From: Nocardioides abyssi
GTDB taxonomy: Bacteria; Actinomycetota; Actinomycetes; Propionibacteriales; Nocardioidaceae
Direction: 5' to 3'
NCBI RefSeq assembly: GCF_030412915.1
Contig: NZ_JAUHJR010000007.1
Location: 62,001-126,000, forward strand
DNA: 64,000 bases
The notes under the pieces are model-generated. The model was not told where the DNA came from. It did no database searches and was given only the letters and a program-made list of their open reading frames with translations. Of the stretch, positions 34,413 to 48,427 are shown one piece after another. Position 1 is the stretch's first letter. Each line of letters starts with the position of its first letter. The position numbers were made by a program, and so were the translations under genes.

Positions 34413-36701
34413 TTACGCCTTGCGGCGGAACCAGACGGTCGCGAGCGGCGGGACGACGATGTCGGCGTGGGCGGGCAACCCCTGGTGCTCGCCGGCCACG
34501 GCGGTGACCGCGCCCAGGTTGCCGACCCCGGAGCCGGTGTAGGTCTCGGCGTCGGTGTTGAGCACCTCCTCCCAGACCCCCTCGGACGGCAGCGCGAGCC
34601 GGTAGCCCTCGTGCGGCACGGCCGAGAAGTTGGCCACGCAGACCAGCTCCGGTGCGGCGGCCCCGGTCCCGGCGGCGGCCCCGGCGTCGTCGGGCACGCG
34701 GCGCACGAACGAGAAGGTGTTGTGGCCGGCGTCGTTGGCGTCGATCCACTGGAAGCCGGCCGGGTCGTGGTCGGCGGCCCACAGGGCGGGGGAGCCGGTG
34801 TAGACCCGGTTGAGGTCGCGGACCAGCGAGTGCACGCCACGGTGCTCGGGGTGGTCGAGCAGCCACCAGTCGAGCTCGCGGGACTCCGCCCACTCCGACT
34901 CCTGGCCGAGCTCGGCGCCCATGAAGAGCAGCTGCTTGCCGGGGTGGGCCCACATGAAGCCCAGGTAGGCGCGCAGGTTGGCCAGCTGCTGCCAGCGGTC
35001 GCCGGGCATCTTGCGCAGCAGCGAGCCCTTGCCGTGCACGACCTCGTCGTGGCTGATCGGCAGCACGTAGTTCTCCGACCACGCGTAGACCAGCGAGAAG
35101 GTCATCTCGCCGTGGTGGTAGGCGCGGTGCACGGGCTCGTGGGCGACGTAGCCCAGCGAGTCGTGCATCCAGCCCATGTTCCACTTGAAGCCGAAGCCCA
35201 GGCCGTCGGCGGAGGTCGGCCGGGTGACGCCGGGCCAGGAGGTCGACTCCTCGGCGATCGTGACGATGCCGGGGACGCGCTTGTAGACGGTGGCGTTCAT
35301 CTCCTGGAGGAACTGCACCGCCTCGAGGTTCTCGCGGCCGCCGTGCTTGTTCGGCGTCCACTCGCCCTCCTCGCGGGAGTAGTCGAGGTAGAGCATCGAG
35401 GCGACGCCGTCGACGCGCAGGCCGTCGGCGTGGAACTCCTCGAGCCAGTAGACCGCGTTGGCGTAGAGGAAGTTGCGCACCTCGTTGCGGCCGAAGTTGA
35501 AGATGTGGGAGCCCCACTCCTTGTGCCAGCCGCGCTGGGGGTTGGGGTCCTCGTAGAGCGGCGTCCCGTCGAAGCGGGCCAGCGCCCACTCGTCGGTCGC
35601 GAAGTGGCCGGGCACCCAGTCGAGGATGACGCCGATGCCGGCCTGGTGCAGCTTGTCGACGAGCAGCTTGAAGCCGTCGGGGTCGCCGAAGCGGGCGTCG
35701 GGGGCGAAGTAGGAGGTCACGTGGTAGCCCCACGAGCCGCCGAACGGGTGCTGCATGACGGGCATCAGCTCGACGTGGGTGAAGCCGAGGTCGGCGAGGT
35801 ACGCCGGCAGCTCGTCGGCCAGCTCGGCCCACGACCAGAAGCGGCCGTCGGGGTGCTTCTTCCACGAGGCGAGGTGCATCTCGTAGACCGACATCGCCTC
35901 GGCGACCGGCTGCTTGCCGGGTCGCTCGGCCATCCAGGCGTCGTCGCCCCACTCGTGGGTGGACTCGAAGACCAGCGAGGAGGTCGCCGGCGGCTGCTCG
36001 GACCACGCGGCGAGCGGGTCGGCCTTCTCCCGCCACTCGCCGTCCTGGCCGAGGATGGCGTACTTGTACGCCGTGCCGGTGCCGAGCCCGGGCACGAACA
36101 GCTCCCAGACACCCGAGCTGCCCAGCTGGCGCATCGGGTGCTCGCGGCCGTCCCAGGAGTTGAACGACCCCTTGATCCGGACCCCGCGGGCCGACGGCGC
36201 CCACACGGCGAACGACGTGCCGGTGATCGTCTCGTCGCTGCCCGGCACCTCGTAGTGGTGCACCCGCGCGCCGAGCACGGTCCACAGCTGCTCGTGGCGG
36301 CCCTCGTTGACCAGGTGCAGGTCGACCTCGCCGAGGGTCGGCAGGAAGCGGTAGGGGTCGTCGACCTCGACCGGCTCGCCGTCGTAGGCCACGCGCACCC
36401 GGTAGTCGGGGACCTCGGCGACCGGCAGCACGCCGACCCAGAAGCCCTCGTGCTCGTGCTCGAGCGGGGTCTCGCCCCACGCGCCGACCACGGTCACCCT
36501 CGAGGCGAGCGGGCGCAGCACGCGCACGGTCACGCCGCCCGCGTGCGGGTGGGCCCCGAGGACGCTGTGCGGGTCGCCGTGACCGCCGGCCAGGAGCAGG
36601 TCGAGCTGCTCGCGGTCGACCGGCCGGGCCGTCGGCCCCGAGCCGGGGGTGCCGGCCGGGGTGGCGGGGGTGCTGCTGGGCGTCTTGCTGGGCGTGGTCA
36701 T
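34413..36701 (-). CDS. glgB: 1,4-alpha-glucan branching enzyme
   Basis: Makes alpha-1,6 branches in glycogen (GH13_9). 762 aa: disordered N-terminus, two N-terminal beta domains (CBM48, about 45-250), catalytic barrel, C-terminal beta domain. Catalytic Asp in GLRVDGVASMLY, Glu in IAEESTSWP, Asp in PISHDEVVHGK. ATG overlaps the mak stop by 4 nt (ATGA), so it is the last gene of glgE-treS-mak-glgB. Confidence 0.97.
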   Translation of the reverse strand: MTTPSKTPSSTPATPAGTPGSGPTARPVDREQLDLLLAGGHGDPHSVLGAHPHAGGVTVRVLRPLASRVTVVGAWGETPLEHEHEGFWVGVLPVAEVPDYRVRVAYDGEPVEVDDPYRFLPTLGEVDLHLVNEGRHEQLWTVLGARVHHYEVPGSDETITGTSFAVWAPSARGVRIKGSFNSWDGREHPMRQLGSSGVWELFVPGLGTGTAYKYAILGQDGEWREKADPLAAWSEQPPATSSLVFESTHEWGDDAWMAERPGKQPVAEAMSVYEMHLASWKKHPDGRFWSWAELADELPAYLADLGFTHVELMPVMQHPFGGSWGYHVTSYFAPDARFGDPDGFKLLVDKLHQAGIGVILDWVPGHFATDEWALARFDGTPLYEDPNPQRGWHKEWGSHIFNFGRNEVRNFLYANAVYWLEEFHADGLRVDGVASMLYLDYSREEGEWTPNKHGGRENLEAVQFLQEMNATVYKRVPGIVTIAEESTSWPGVTRPTSADGLGFGFKWNMGWMHDSLGYVAHEPVHRAYHHGEMTFSLVYAWSENYVLPISHDEVVHGKGSLLRKMPGDRWQQLANLRAYLGFMWAHPGKQLLFMGAELGQESEWAESRELDWWLLDHPEHRGVHSLVRDLNRVYTGSPALWAADHDPAGFQWIDANDAGHNTFSFVRRVPDDAGAAAGTGAAAPELVCVANFSAVPHEGYRLALPSEGVWEEVLNTDAETYTGSGVGNLGAVTAVAGEHQGLPAHADIVVPPLATVWFRRKA

Positions 36702-38139
36702 GCGGCTCCGATCCGTGCGACGGCCTCGAGCGGGATCGACACCCAGCCGGGCCGGTTGCGGGTCTCGTAGACGGTCTCGTAGACGGCCTTGTCGGCGACG
36801 TACGCCGCCAGCAGGACCTTCGCCTCGTCCGACGGCTCACCGTCGGCGTAGGCGGTCAGGAAGTGGTTGCGGTTGCGGTGGGCCCACTCCTCGGCCCGGT
36901 AGGCCAGCTGGGCGGCCGCCTCGGCGTCGTCCTCGGCGAGGTCGACGCTCTGCTTCTCGACCACGCGCGGGGCGTAGTCGAAGGAGCGCAGCATGCCGGC
37001 GACGTCGCGCCAGGGGCTGTCGGGCTCGACGCGCTCGTGCAGCGGCTTGGCCGGCTCGCCCTCGAAGTCGACGATCTTCCAACCCTTGGCGGTCCGCAGC
37101 GTCTGGCCCAGGTGCAGGTCGCCGTGGACCTGCTGGACGTCGACGCCGTCGAGCGCCGCCACGCGGTCGTACGCCGCCCGCAGCGCGTCGGCGTGCTGGG
37201 CCAGCTCCGGGACGACCTCGAGGGCCGCGTCGAGCCGGGCCCGCATGGCCCCGGCCAGCGCGCGGGTCGCCTCCGGGCCGCGCCGCTCCGCGGGGAAGTG
37301 CTCACGGAGCAGCTCGTGGACCACCCGAAGGGTCAGGCCGAGCCGCTCGGACTCGCCGGCGAAGTCGCCACCCACCTCGTGCGCGTGCAGGTCGCCCTCG
37401 GCGAAGAGGTCCCGCACGCTGGTCAGCGCGAGGTCCCAGCCGTCGGTGGCGGTGCGCAGGAACTGCTGGAGCATCGCGAGGTGGTACTCCTCGCCCTGCT
37501 CGTCGGTCCACGACATCCAGCCGTAGAGGGCGGCGACGTCGGTGGAGCCGGCGCCGGTCAGCGCCCGGTGCACGGTCACGTCGGGGTTGGCGCCCGGGGT
37601 GACCTTGCGGAAGAGCTTCATGATCGAGTCCTCGCCGAACTTGACCGAGGAGTTCGACTGCTCGCCGGAGAACAGCGAGGCGGTGACGTCGGGGTCCAGC
37701 TCGTGGCCGGGCAGCCGGTGGAAGGTCAGCCCGGTCGGACCGGAGACGGCGTCGTCCGCGGCCGCGACGAAGGAGCGCAGCCAGCAGGCCATCGCCTCGC
37801 GGTCGTGCAGCGCGTCGTAGGCGTGCACCCAGCCGCGGTCCGGCTCCTCCCACCAGCCCACGAAGGCGTGGTCGAGCCGCGACTCCGCCTCGACGTAGAA
37901 CGCCAGCGGCACCTGGTAGGTCTCGGTCCCGCCCTCGGCGTCGCCGTAGGTGAGCTCGACGAGGTGGTCGACGACGGCGGGGCCGGCGTCGACGCAGCCG
38001 GGGACCTGGCCGATGCGGTGCACCGCGGTCACCTCGAACGGTCGGCCCTTCCCTCCGAACCAGCGGGTCTTCTCGAGGTAGTCGACGAAGACCTGCGGGT
38101 CGAGGTGGTCGGTGGTGGGCCGGTCCAGCGGGTTCTCGC

Positions 38140-38143
<4 letters not shown>
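36698..38143 (-). CDS. mak: Maltokinase
   Basis: Phosphorylates maltose with ATP to maltose-1-phosphate for GlgE. 481 aa. Kinase fold: N-terminal lobe with [13 protein letters not shown] loop region [16 protein letters not shown], catalytic [11 protein letters not shown] and metal-binding [14 protein letters not shown] start overlapping the treS stop by 4 nt (GTGA). Third gene of the operon. Confidence 0.95.
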
Positions 38144-39938
<1,795 letters not shown>

Positions 39939-39942
<4 letters not shown>

Positions 39943-41933
39943 CGGGTGCTCCTCACGGTCAGGACGTGCGCGGGCTCGTGGTAGGGGTCGAGCCGGACGT
40001 AGTTGTGCTGCGACCAGCTCCAGTCGGCGCCGGTGATCTCGTCGTGGACGACGAACGAGTCACCCCAGTCCATGCCCATCGCCGGCAGGTCGAGGTGGAC
40101 GGTGGTCTCGCGGGTGGCGTGCGGGTCGAGGTTGACCACCACGATCACGTCGTCGCGCGTCCCGTCCTCGCGCACGGCGTGCTTGCTGAAGACCAGCACG
40201 TTCTCGTCGTCGCTGGCGTGGATGACCACGTTGCGCAGCAGCTGGAGCGCCTTGTGCCGGCGGCGGACCTCGTTGAGCCGGGTGAGGTACGGCGCGAGCG
40301 TGCGGCCCTCGGTCTCGGCGGCCTCCCAGTCGCGGACCCGGACCTGGTACTTCTCGGAGTCGAGGTACTCCTCGCTCCCGGGCTTGACCGCGACGTGCTC
40401 GTAGAGCTCGTACCCGGCGTACACGCCCCAGCTGGGGGAGCCGGTCGCCGCGAGCGCCGCGCGGACCTTGAACGCCGCCGGGCCGCCGTACTGCAGGTAG
40501 GAGTGGAGGATGTCGGGGGTGTTGACGAAGAAGTTCGGCCGCATCACGTGGTCGGACTCGGTCGCCAGCTCCCGGAGGTACTCCTCGATCTCCCACTTGG
40601 CGGTGCGCCAGGTGAAGTAGGTGTAGCTCTGGTGGAAGCCGACCGCGCCGAGGCCGCGCATCATCGCCGGGCGGGTGAAGGCCTCGGAGAGGAACAGCAC
40701 GTCGGGGTCGGTGCGGCGCACCTCCTTGAGCAGCCACTCCCAGAACGCCACCGGCTTGGTGTGGGGGTTGTCGACGCGGAAGATCCGCACCCCGTGCGCC
40801 ATCCAGTGCTTCACGACGCGGAGCACCTCGCGGCAGATGCCGGTCGGGTCGTTGTCGAAGTTGATCGGGTAGATGTCCTGGTACTTCTTCGGCGGGTTCT
40901 CCGCGAACGCGATCGAGCCGTCGGCGCGGGTGGTGAAGAACTCCGGGTGCTCGGTGACCCACGGGTGGTCCGGCGCCGCCTGCAGCGCGAGGTCGAGCGC
41001 GACCTCGAGGCCGAGCTCGCCGGCGCGGGCGACGAAGGCGTCGAAGTCCTCGATCGTGCCGAGGTCGGGGTGGACCGCGTCGTGGCCGCCGTCGCGCGAG
41101 CCGATCGCCCACGGCGAGCCCGGGTCGTCCGGTCCGGGCGTGAGGGTGTTGTTCGGTCCCTTGCGGTTGACCTCGCCGATCGGGTGGATCGGCGGGAGGT
41201 AGATGACGTCGAAACCCATGGCCGCGACGGCGTCGAGGCGCTTCGCCGCGGTGCGGAACGTGCCGCTGGTGACCTTGCCGGTCGTCGGGTCCTGGACCGC
41301 CCCCTCCGAGCGCGGGAAGAACTCGTACCAGCTGCCGTAGAGGGCCCGCTCACGGTCGGCGTAGAGCGGGTAGGGGCCCTCGACGGTGACCAGCTCGCGC
41401 AGCGGGTGGGCCAGCAGCACGGCCTCGAGCTCGGGCGACTGCAGCACCGCCAGGCGGGCGGCGGCGGGCCGGTCGGCGTCGGTCTCGACGCAGGCCGCGA
41501 GGGCGGCGTCGACGACCGACCGGGCGGCCGCGTCGCCGCCGTCGAGGTCGCCGCGGACGCGCTCGAGCAGCAGGCGGCCCTCGAGGAACATCAGGTCCAC
41601 GTCGACGCCGGCGGGGATCTTCAGCCCCGCGGCGTGCTGCCAGGTCGCGACCGGGTCGGACCAGGCCTGGATCTCGAAGGTCCAGGCGCCGCCGACGTCG
41701 GGGGTGACCCACGCGTCGTACCGGTCGGGGACCTCGGCGTGCTTGGTCATCCGCACCGGGGCGCGGCGGGTGCCCGACGGGTCGGTGAGCACGACCTCGG
41801 CGCCGAGCCGGTCGTGGCCCTCGCGGAAGACCGTGGCCCGGACCGGCAGCGGCTCGCCGACGGTGGCCTTGGCCGGCTGGCGACCGAGGTCCACCACGGG
41901 CATGACGTTCATGACGGGGATGCGTCCGACCAT
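39939..41933 (-). CDS. glgE: Alpha-1,4-glucan:maltose-1-phosphate maltosyltransferase
   Basis: Extends alpha-glucan by two glucose units from maltose-1-phosphate (GH13_3). 664 aa. Nucleophile Asp in [12 protein letters not shown], acid/base Glu in [12 protein letters not shown], Asp in [11 protein letters not shown]-terminal beta domain and helical insertion as in the family. TAGGTT lies 6 nt before the ATG on the minus strand, so the operon may be leaderless. First gene of glgE-treS-mak-glgB; glgP is divergent. Confidence 0.96.
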
Positions 41934-42067
41934 TTCTCCAACCTAGTGGCGCGTCGCGGCGGGCACGCAACCGTGCCGCCGAGGTGTGCGGGCGGTGCCG
42001 CAGGGGTGCTCTGGCTACGGGGCATGTACCCAGGTCGGCCCGGGGCGAACGGATCGGGACGAAACGG

Positions 42068-42096
42068 TTGGAACGTTCAAAGAATCTCGCTAGCGT
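42068..42096 (+). promoter_or_regulatory. glgP promoter
   Basis: TTGGAA (42068-42073), 17 nt, TAGCGT (42091-42096), then 7 nt to the GTG at 42104. Good sigma70-type spacing for a leaderless mRNA. Confidence 0.65.
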
Positions 42097-42103
42097 CGGC
42101 TCC

Positions 42104-44680
42104 GTGCGTGCCATCCGACGATTCACCGTCCGCCCCGTCCTCCCGCCCGAGCTGACCGCCCTCGGCGAGCTCGCGGGCAACCTGCGCTGGTCCTGGCACC
42201 CGGAGACGCAGGACGTCTTCGAGCGCGTCGACGCCGCTCTCTGGGAGTCCACCGGGCACGACCCGGTCAAGCTCCTGGGCTCGGTCGGGCGGGCGCGCCT
42301 CGACGACCTCGCCCGCGACGGCGACTTCCTCGCCGCGCTCGCGGCGGCCCGGGCCGACCTGCAGGCCTACCTGACCGACGACCGCTGGTACCAGCAGCGC
42401 GGACCGTCCGACGGCCCCTCGTCGATCGCCTACTTCTCGCCTGAGTTCGGCATCACCGCGGTGCTGCCGCAGTACTCCGGCGGCCTCGGCATCCTGGCCG
42501 GCGACCACCTCAAGGCGGCCAGCGACCTGGGCGTGCCGATCGTCGGCGTCGGCCTGCTCTACAAGCACGGCTACTTCAAGCAGTCGCTCTCCCGCGAGGG
42601 CTGGCAGCAGGAGACCTACCCCGTCCTCGACCCCGACGAGCTGCCGATCTCGCTGCTGCGCGAGGCCGACGGGTCGCGGGCCTCGATCTCCATCTCGATG
42701 CCGGACGGGCCCGACCTGGTCGCGCGCATCTGGGTCGCCAGCGTCGGCCGCGTGCCGCTGCTGATGCTCGACACCGACGTCGAGGAGAACCCCGAGCACT
42801 ACGTCGGCGTCACCGACCGGTTGTACGGCGGCAACTCCGAGCACCGCCTGCGCCAGGAGCTGCTCCTCGGCATCGGCGGCGTCCGCGCCCTGCGTGCCTT
42901 CTCCCGCATCACCGGCCACCCGACGCCCGAGGTCTTCCACACCAACGAGGGCCACGCCGGCTTCCTCGGCCTGGAGCGGATCCGCGAGCTGACCGTCGAC
43001 GAGGCCGGCCCGCGGCTGGACTTCGACACCGCGCTCGAGGTCGGCCGGGCCTCCACGGTCTTCACCACCCACACCCCCGTGCCCGCCGGCATCGACCGGT
43101 TCCCCCGCACGCTGGTCGAGCAGTACCTCTCCGAGGCCGGCGCCGTCCCCGGCGTGCCCGTCGACCGGGTCCTGGCGCTGGGCGCCGAGGACTACGAGGG
43201 CGGCGACGGCTCGGTCTTCAACATGGCCGTCATGGGCTTCCGGCTCGCCCAGCGCGCCAACGGCGTCTCCCAGCTGCACGGCCACGTCAGCCGGGAGATG
43301 TTCAACGGCCTGTGGCCGGCCTTCGACGAGGCCGAGGTGCCGATCGGGTCGATCACCAACGGCGTCCACGCCCCGACCTGGGTCGCCCGCGAGGTCTTCG
43401 AGCTCGCCGGCGAGGTCGGCGCGGACCCCGCCGACCTCGACAGCTTCTGGGCCGCCGCCGACAAGATCCCCGGCCGCCGGATCTGGGACGTCAAGCGCCA
43501 GCTGCGCGAGCGGCTCGTCGCCGACGCCCGCCGGCGCATGGAGCGATCCCACCTCAAGCGCGGCCAGGCCCGCGCCGAGCTCGGCTGGATCGACAGCGCG
43601 CTCGACCCCGACGTGCTGACGATCGGCTTCGCCCGCCGCGCCGCGTCGTACAAGCGGCTCACGCTGCTGCTGCGCGACCCTGACCGCCTCAAGCGGCTGC
43701 TGACCGACCCCGAGCGGCCGGTGCAGCTGGTGATGGCCGGCAAGGCGCACCCCGCCGACGACGGCGGCAAGAAGCTCATCCAGGCGATCGTCCAGCTCGC
43801 CGACGACCCCGAGGTGCGCCACCGCATCGCCTACCTGCCCAACTACGACATCGCGATGGCGCAGCCGCTCTACCCCGGCTGCGACGTGTGGCTGAACAAC
43901 CCGCTGCGCCCCTACGAGGCGTGCGGCACCTCGGGCATGAAGGCCGCGCTGAACGGCGGCCTCAACCTCTCGATCCTCGACGGCTGGTGGGACGAGTGGT
44001 ACGACGGCGAGAACGGCTGGGCGATCCCGTCGGCCGACGGCGTCGAGGACACCGACAAGCGCGACGACCTCGAGGCGGCCGCGCTCTACGACCTCATCGA
44101 GAACGAGGTCGCGCCGCGGTTCTACGACGTCGACGAGGAGGGCGTGCCGACCCGCTGGATGGAGATGCTGCGGCACACCCTCAAGTCGCTCGGCCCCAAG
44201 GTGCTGGCCACCCGGATGGTGCGCGACTACACCAAGCAGCTCTACGTCCCCGCCGCGGTCACCGCCCGCCGGCTCAACGACGACTACGCCGGTGCCGCGG
44301 AGCTGGCCGGCTGGAAGCGGCGGGTGCGGTCGGGCTGGTCCGGCGTGCGCGTCGAGCACGTCGAGAGCAGCGGCGTCGGCGACGCGCCCGAGGTCGGCGC
44401 GGTGATGTCGGTGCGCGCGTTCGTCGCGCTCGGCGACCTGTCGCCCGCCGACGTCGCGGTGCAGCTGGTCCACGGCCGCACCACCAGCGAGGACGAGCTG
44501 CGCGACACGTCGGTCACCGAGCTCGCGGTCGCCGAGAGCTACGAGGCCGGCCGCCACCGCTTCGACGGCGACGTCACGCTCGACCACTCCGGCGCCTTCG
44601 GCTACACCGTCCGCGTCGTCCCCCGCAACGAGCTGCTCGTCTCCCCGGCCGAGCTCGGGGTCGTCGCGCTCCCCGCGTAG
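42104..44680 (+). CDS. glgP: Alpha-glucan phosphorylase
   Basis: Releases glucose-1-phosphate from the ends of alpha-glucan with pyridoxal phosphate. 858 aa, the actinobacterial type with the N-terminal DUF3417 domain (RWSWHPETQDVFERVD). PLP region: ACGTSGMKAALNGG with the Schiff-base Lys; glucan site FARRAASYKR. Start GTG fixed by the promoter 7 nt upstream; longer frames lie over the glgE promoter. Divergent from glgE, convergent with glgX. Confidence 0.95.
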   Translation: MRAIRRFTVRPVLPPELTALGELAGNLRWSWHPETQDVFERVDAALWESTGHDPVKLLGSVGRARLDDLARDGDFLAALAAARADLQAYLTDDRWYQQRGPSDGPSSIAYFSPEFGITAVLPQYSGGLGILAGDHLKAASDLGVPIVGVGLLYKHGYFKQSLSREGWQQETYPVLDPDELPISLLREADGSRASISISMPDGPDLVARIWVASVGRVPLLMLDTDVEENPEHYVGVTDRLYGGNSEHRLRQELLLGIGGVRALRAFSRITGHPTPEVFHTNEGHAGFLGLERIRELTVDEAGPRLDFDTALEVGRASTVFTTHTPVPAGIDRFPRTLVEQYLSEAGAVPGVPVDRVLALGAEDYEGGDGSVFNMAVMGFRLAQRANGVSQLHGHVSREMFNGLWPAFDEAEVPIGSITNGVHAPTWVAREVFELAGEVGADPADLDSFWAAADKIPGRRIWDVKRQLRERLVADARRRMERSHLKRGQARAELGWIDSALDPDVLTIGFARRAASYKRLTLLLRDPDRLKRLLTDPERPVQLVMAGKAHPADDGGKKLIQAIVQLADDPEVRHRIAYLPNYDIAMAQPLYPGCDVWLNNPLRPYEACGTSGMKAALNGGLNLSILDGWWDEWYDGENGWAIPSADGVEDTDKRDDLEAAALYDLIENEVAPRFYDVDEEGVPTRWMEMLRHTLKSLGPKVLATRMVRDYTKQLYVPAAVTARRLNDDYAGAAELAGWKRRVRSGWSGVRVEHVESSGVGDAPEVGAVMSVRAFVALGDLSPADVAVQLVHGRTTSEDELRDTSVTELAVAESYEAGRHRFDGDVTLDHSGAFGYTVRVVPRNELLVSPAELGVVALPA

Positions 44681-44688
44681 CCGCCTCC

Positions 44689-44869
44689 GGCCCCGGCGGG
44701 TTTCGAGACAGGCGCCAGCGCGCCTTCCTCAACCAGCCGGGGCCCGGCTCCCGGGTGGTTGAGGAGGTTGCGCAGCAACCGTCTCGAAACCTCCCGCGGC
44801 CTTCCGTCCAGGGCGGCCCCGGCGGGTTTCGAGACAGGCGCCAGCGCGCCTTCCTCAACCAGCCGGGGC
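44689..44869. repeat. Palindromic repeat array between glgP and glgX
   Basis: Two identical 55-nt copies (44689-44743 and 44815-44869) of an arm with GGTTTCGAGAC, the hairpin AGGCGC-CAG-CGCGCCT and CCTCAACC, separated by one copy of the opposite arm (44754-44795) with GGTTGAGG, the hairpin GGTTGC-GCA-GCAACC and GTCTCGAAACC. Fills the 197-nt gap between two convergent stops. Confidence 0.88.
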
Positions 44870-44877
44870 GGTGGGCC

Positions 44878-47031
<2,154 letters not shown>

Positions 47032-47158
47032 CGGCCCATTGTCACCGACCGCTTCGGCGGCCGGGGCACAATGCCCCCGGACACCGGCGTCGCGACGGCT
47101 TCGTCACACGACCGGACCACCGACCCGCAGCATCTGGCCACACCACCAAGGGAGCGGC

Positions 47159-47485
47159 ATGGCACGCATGAAGGGCCTCACCGGCGGCGCGAAAGCACGG
47201 GCACAGGTCGCGACGGTGCTGTGGACGCTGTTCGCGCTGGCGGCGATCTTCCTCGCGGTCGGGGCGCTGTGCATCGCGCTGGACGCCAACCGCGACAACG
47301 GCCTGGTCGCCTTCGTGCTCGACGTCGCCGACGCCGTCGACCTCGGCATCTTCTCCCGCGACAACGGCGTCAAGCAGTTCGAGGGCGGCAACGCCGAGAC
47401 CAAGAACGCGCTGTTCAACTGGGGCCTGGGCGCCGTGGCCTGGCTCGTGGTGGGCCGGATCGTCGAGCGCGTCGTACGCCCCTGA
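47159..47485 (+). CDS. Hypothetical two-helix membrane protein
   Basis: 108 aa, no named family. Two hydrophobic segments (about 17-41 and 89-102) around an extracytoplasmic-looking loop with DANRDNGLVAFVLDVADAVDLG. GGGAG precedes the ATG. Divergent from glgX. Similar small proteins are common in this group, but no function is known to me. Confidence 0.65.
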   Translation: MARMKGLTGGAKARAQVATVLWTLFALAAIFLAVGALCIALDANRDNGLVAFVLDVADAVDLGIFSRDNGVKQFEGGNAETKNALFNWGLGAVAWLVVGRIVERVVRP

Positions 47486-47587
47486 GGGTCGGGACGCCAG
47501 TGGCCGGGGCTGTGAGGTAGTCCACCGCCCGCCTCTGTTTCGTGCTTGTTGACCCGGCGGTAGCCTCACGAACACATCCGAGTGCAC

Positions 47588-47612
47588 AGGAGGGGCCTTC
47601 GCGGCCGTCACC
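47588..47612 (+). promoter_or_regulatory. etfB ribosome site with bridging mini-hairpin
   Basis: AGGAGG (47588-47593) is 19 nt before the ATG, too far for normal initiation. The bases between include GGCC-TTCGC-GGCC (47594-47606); folding this leaves an effective spacer of 6 nt. Confidence 0.4.
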
Positions 47613-48407
47613 ATGAACATTGTTGTCTGTGTGAAGTACGTGCCCGACTCCACTGCCGACCGGCAGTTCGAGTCGGACAACACCGTGGACCGAGTCGGCG
47701 TCGACGGGCTCCTGTCGGAGCTCGACGAGTATGCCGTCGAGCAGGCGCTGCAGCTGAAGGAGAAGAACGAGGGCACCACCGTGACCGCGCTCTGCGTGGG
47801 TCCGGAGAAGGCCGTCGACGCTGTCCGCAAGGCGCTGCAGATGGGCGCCGACTCCGGCATCCTCGTCAGCGACGAGGCCATCGCCGGCTCCGACTACGTC
47901 GCGACCTCGCTCGTGCTGGCCAAGGCCGTCGAGAAGGCCGGGGCGGAGAACAAGGTCGACCTCGTCATGTGCGGCATGGCCTCGACCGACGCCTCCGGCT
48001 CGGTCGTGCCCGCGATGCTCGCCGAGCGCCTCGACCTGCCCCAGGTCACCTTCGCCTCCGTCGTGGAGACGCAGGGCGACCAGGTGCGGATCAAGCGCGA
48101 CTCCGACACCGCGACCGAGGTCATCGGCGCGACGATGCCGCTGGTCATGTCGGTCACCGACCAGACCGGCGAGGCGCGCTACCCGTCGTTCAAGGGGATC
48201 ATGGCGGCGAAGAAGAAGCCGCTCGAGACCTGGTCGCTCTCCGACATCGGCGTCGACGCCTCCGAGGTCGGCCTGTCGGTGGCGTGGACCGAGGTCACCG
48301 AGACCACGGCCCGCCCGCCGCGCACCGCCGGCGAGATCGTCAAGGACGAGGACGGCTCGGGTGCCACGGCGCTGACCGAGTTCCTCGTGTCGAAGAAGTT
48401 CATCTGA
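47613..48407 (+). CDS. etfB: Electron transfer flavoprotein, beta subunit
   Basis: Forms the FAD/AMP-binding heterodimer with EtfA and carries electrons from acyl-CoA dehydrogenases to the quinone pool. 264 aa. Start MNIVVCVKYVPDS, AMP region with ALQMGADSGILVSDE and the recognition-loop area VVPAMLAERLDLPQVTF. Followed by etfA after 20 nt. Confidence 0.96.
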   Translation: MNIVVCVKYVPDSTADRQFESDNTVDRVGVDGLLSELDEYAVEQALQLKEKNEGTTVTALCVGPEKAVDAVRKALQMGADSGILVSDEAIAGSDYVATSLVLAKAVEKAGAENKVDLVMCGMASTDASGSVVPAMLAERLDLPQVTFASVVETQGDQVRIKRDSDTATEVIGATMPLVMSVTDQTGEARYPSFKGIMAAKKKPLETWSLSDIGVDASEVGLSVAWTEVTETTARPPRTAGEIVKDEDGSGATALTEFLVSKKFI

Positions 48408-48427
48408 GGACCGAGGGGTAACGAGAG

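Noticed and set aside
32965-36840. 1291-codon open frame on the minus strand
   Set aside because: Arg/Pro/Gly-rich shadow of glgB and the acetamidase in another frame, typical of very high GC.
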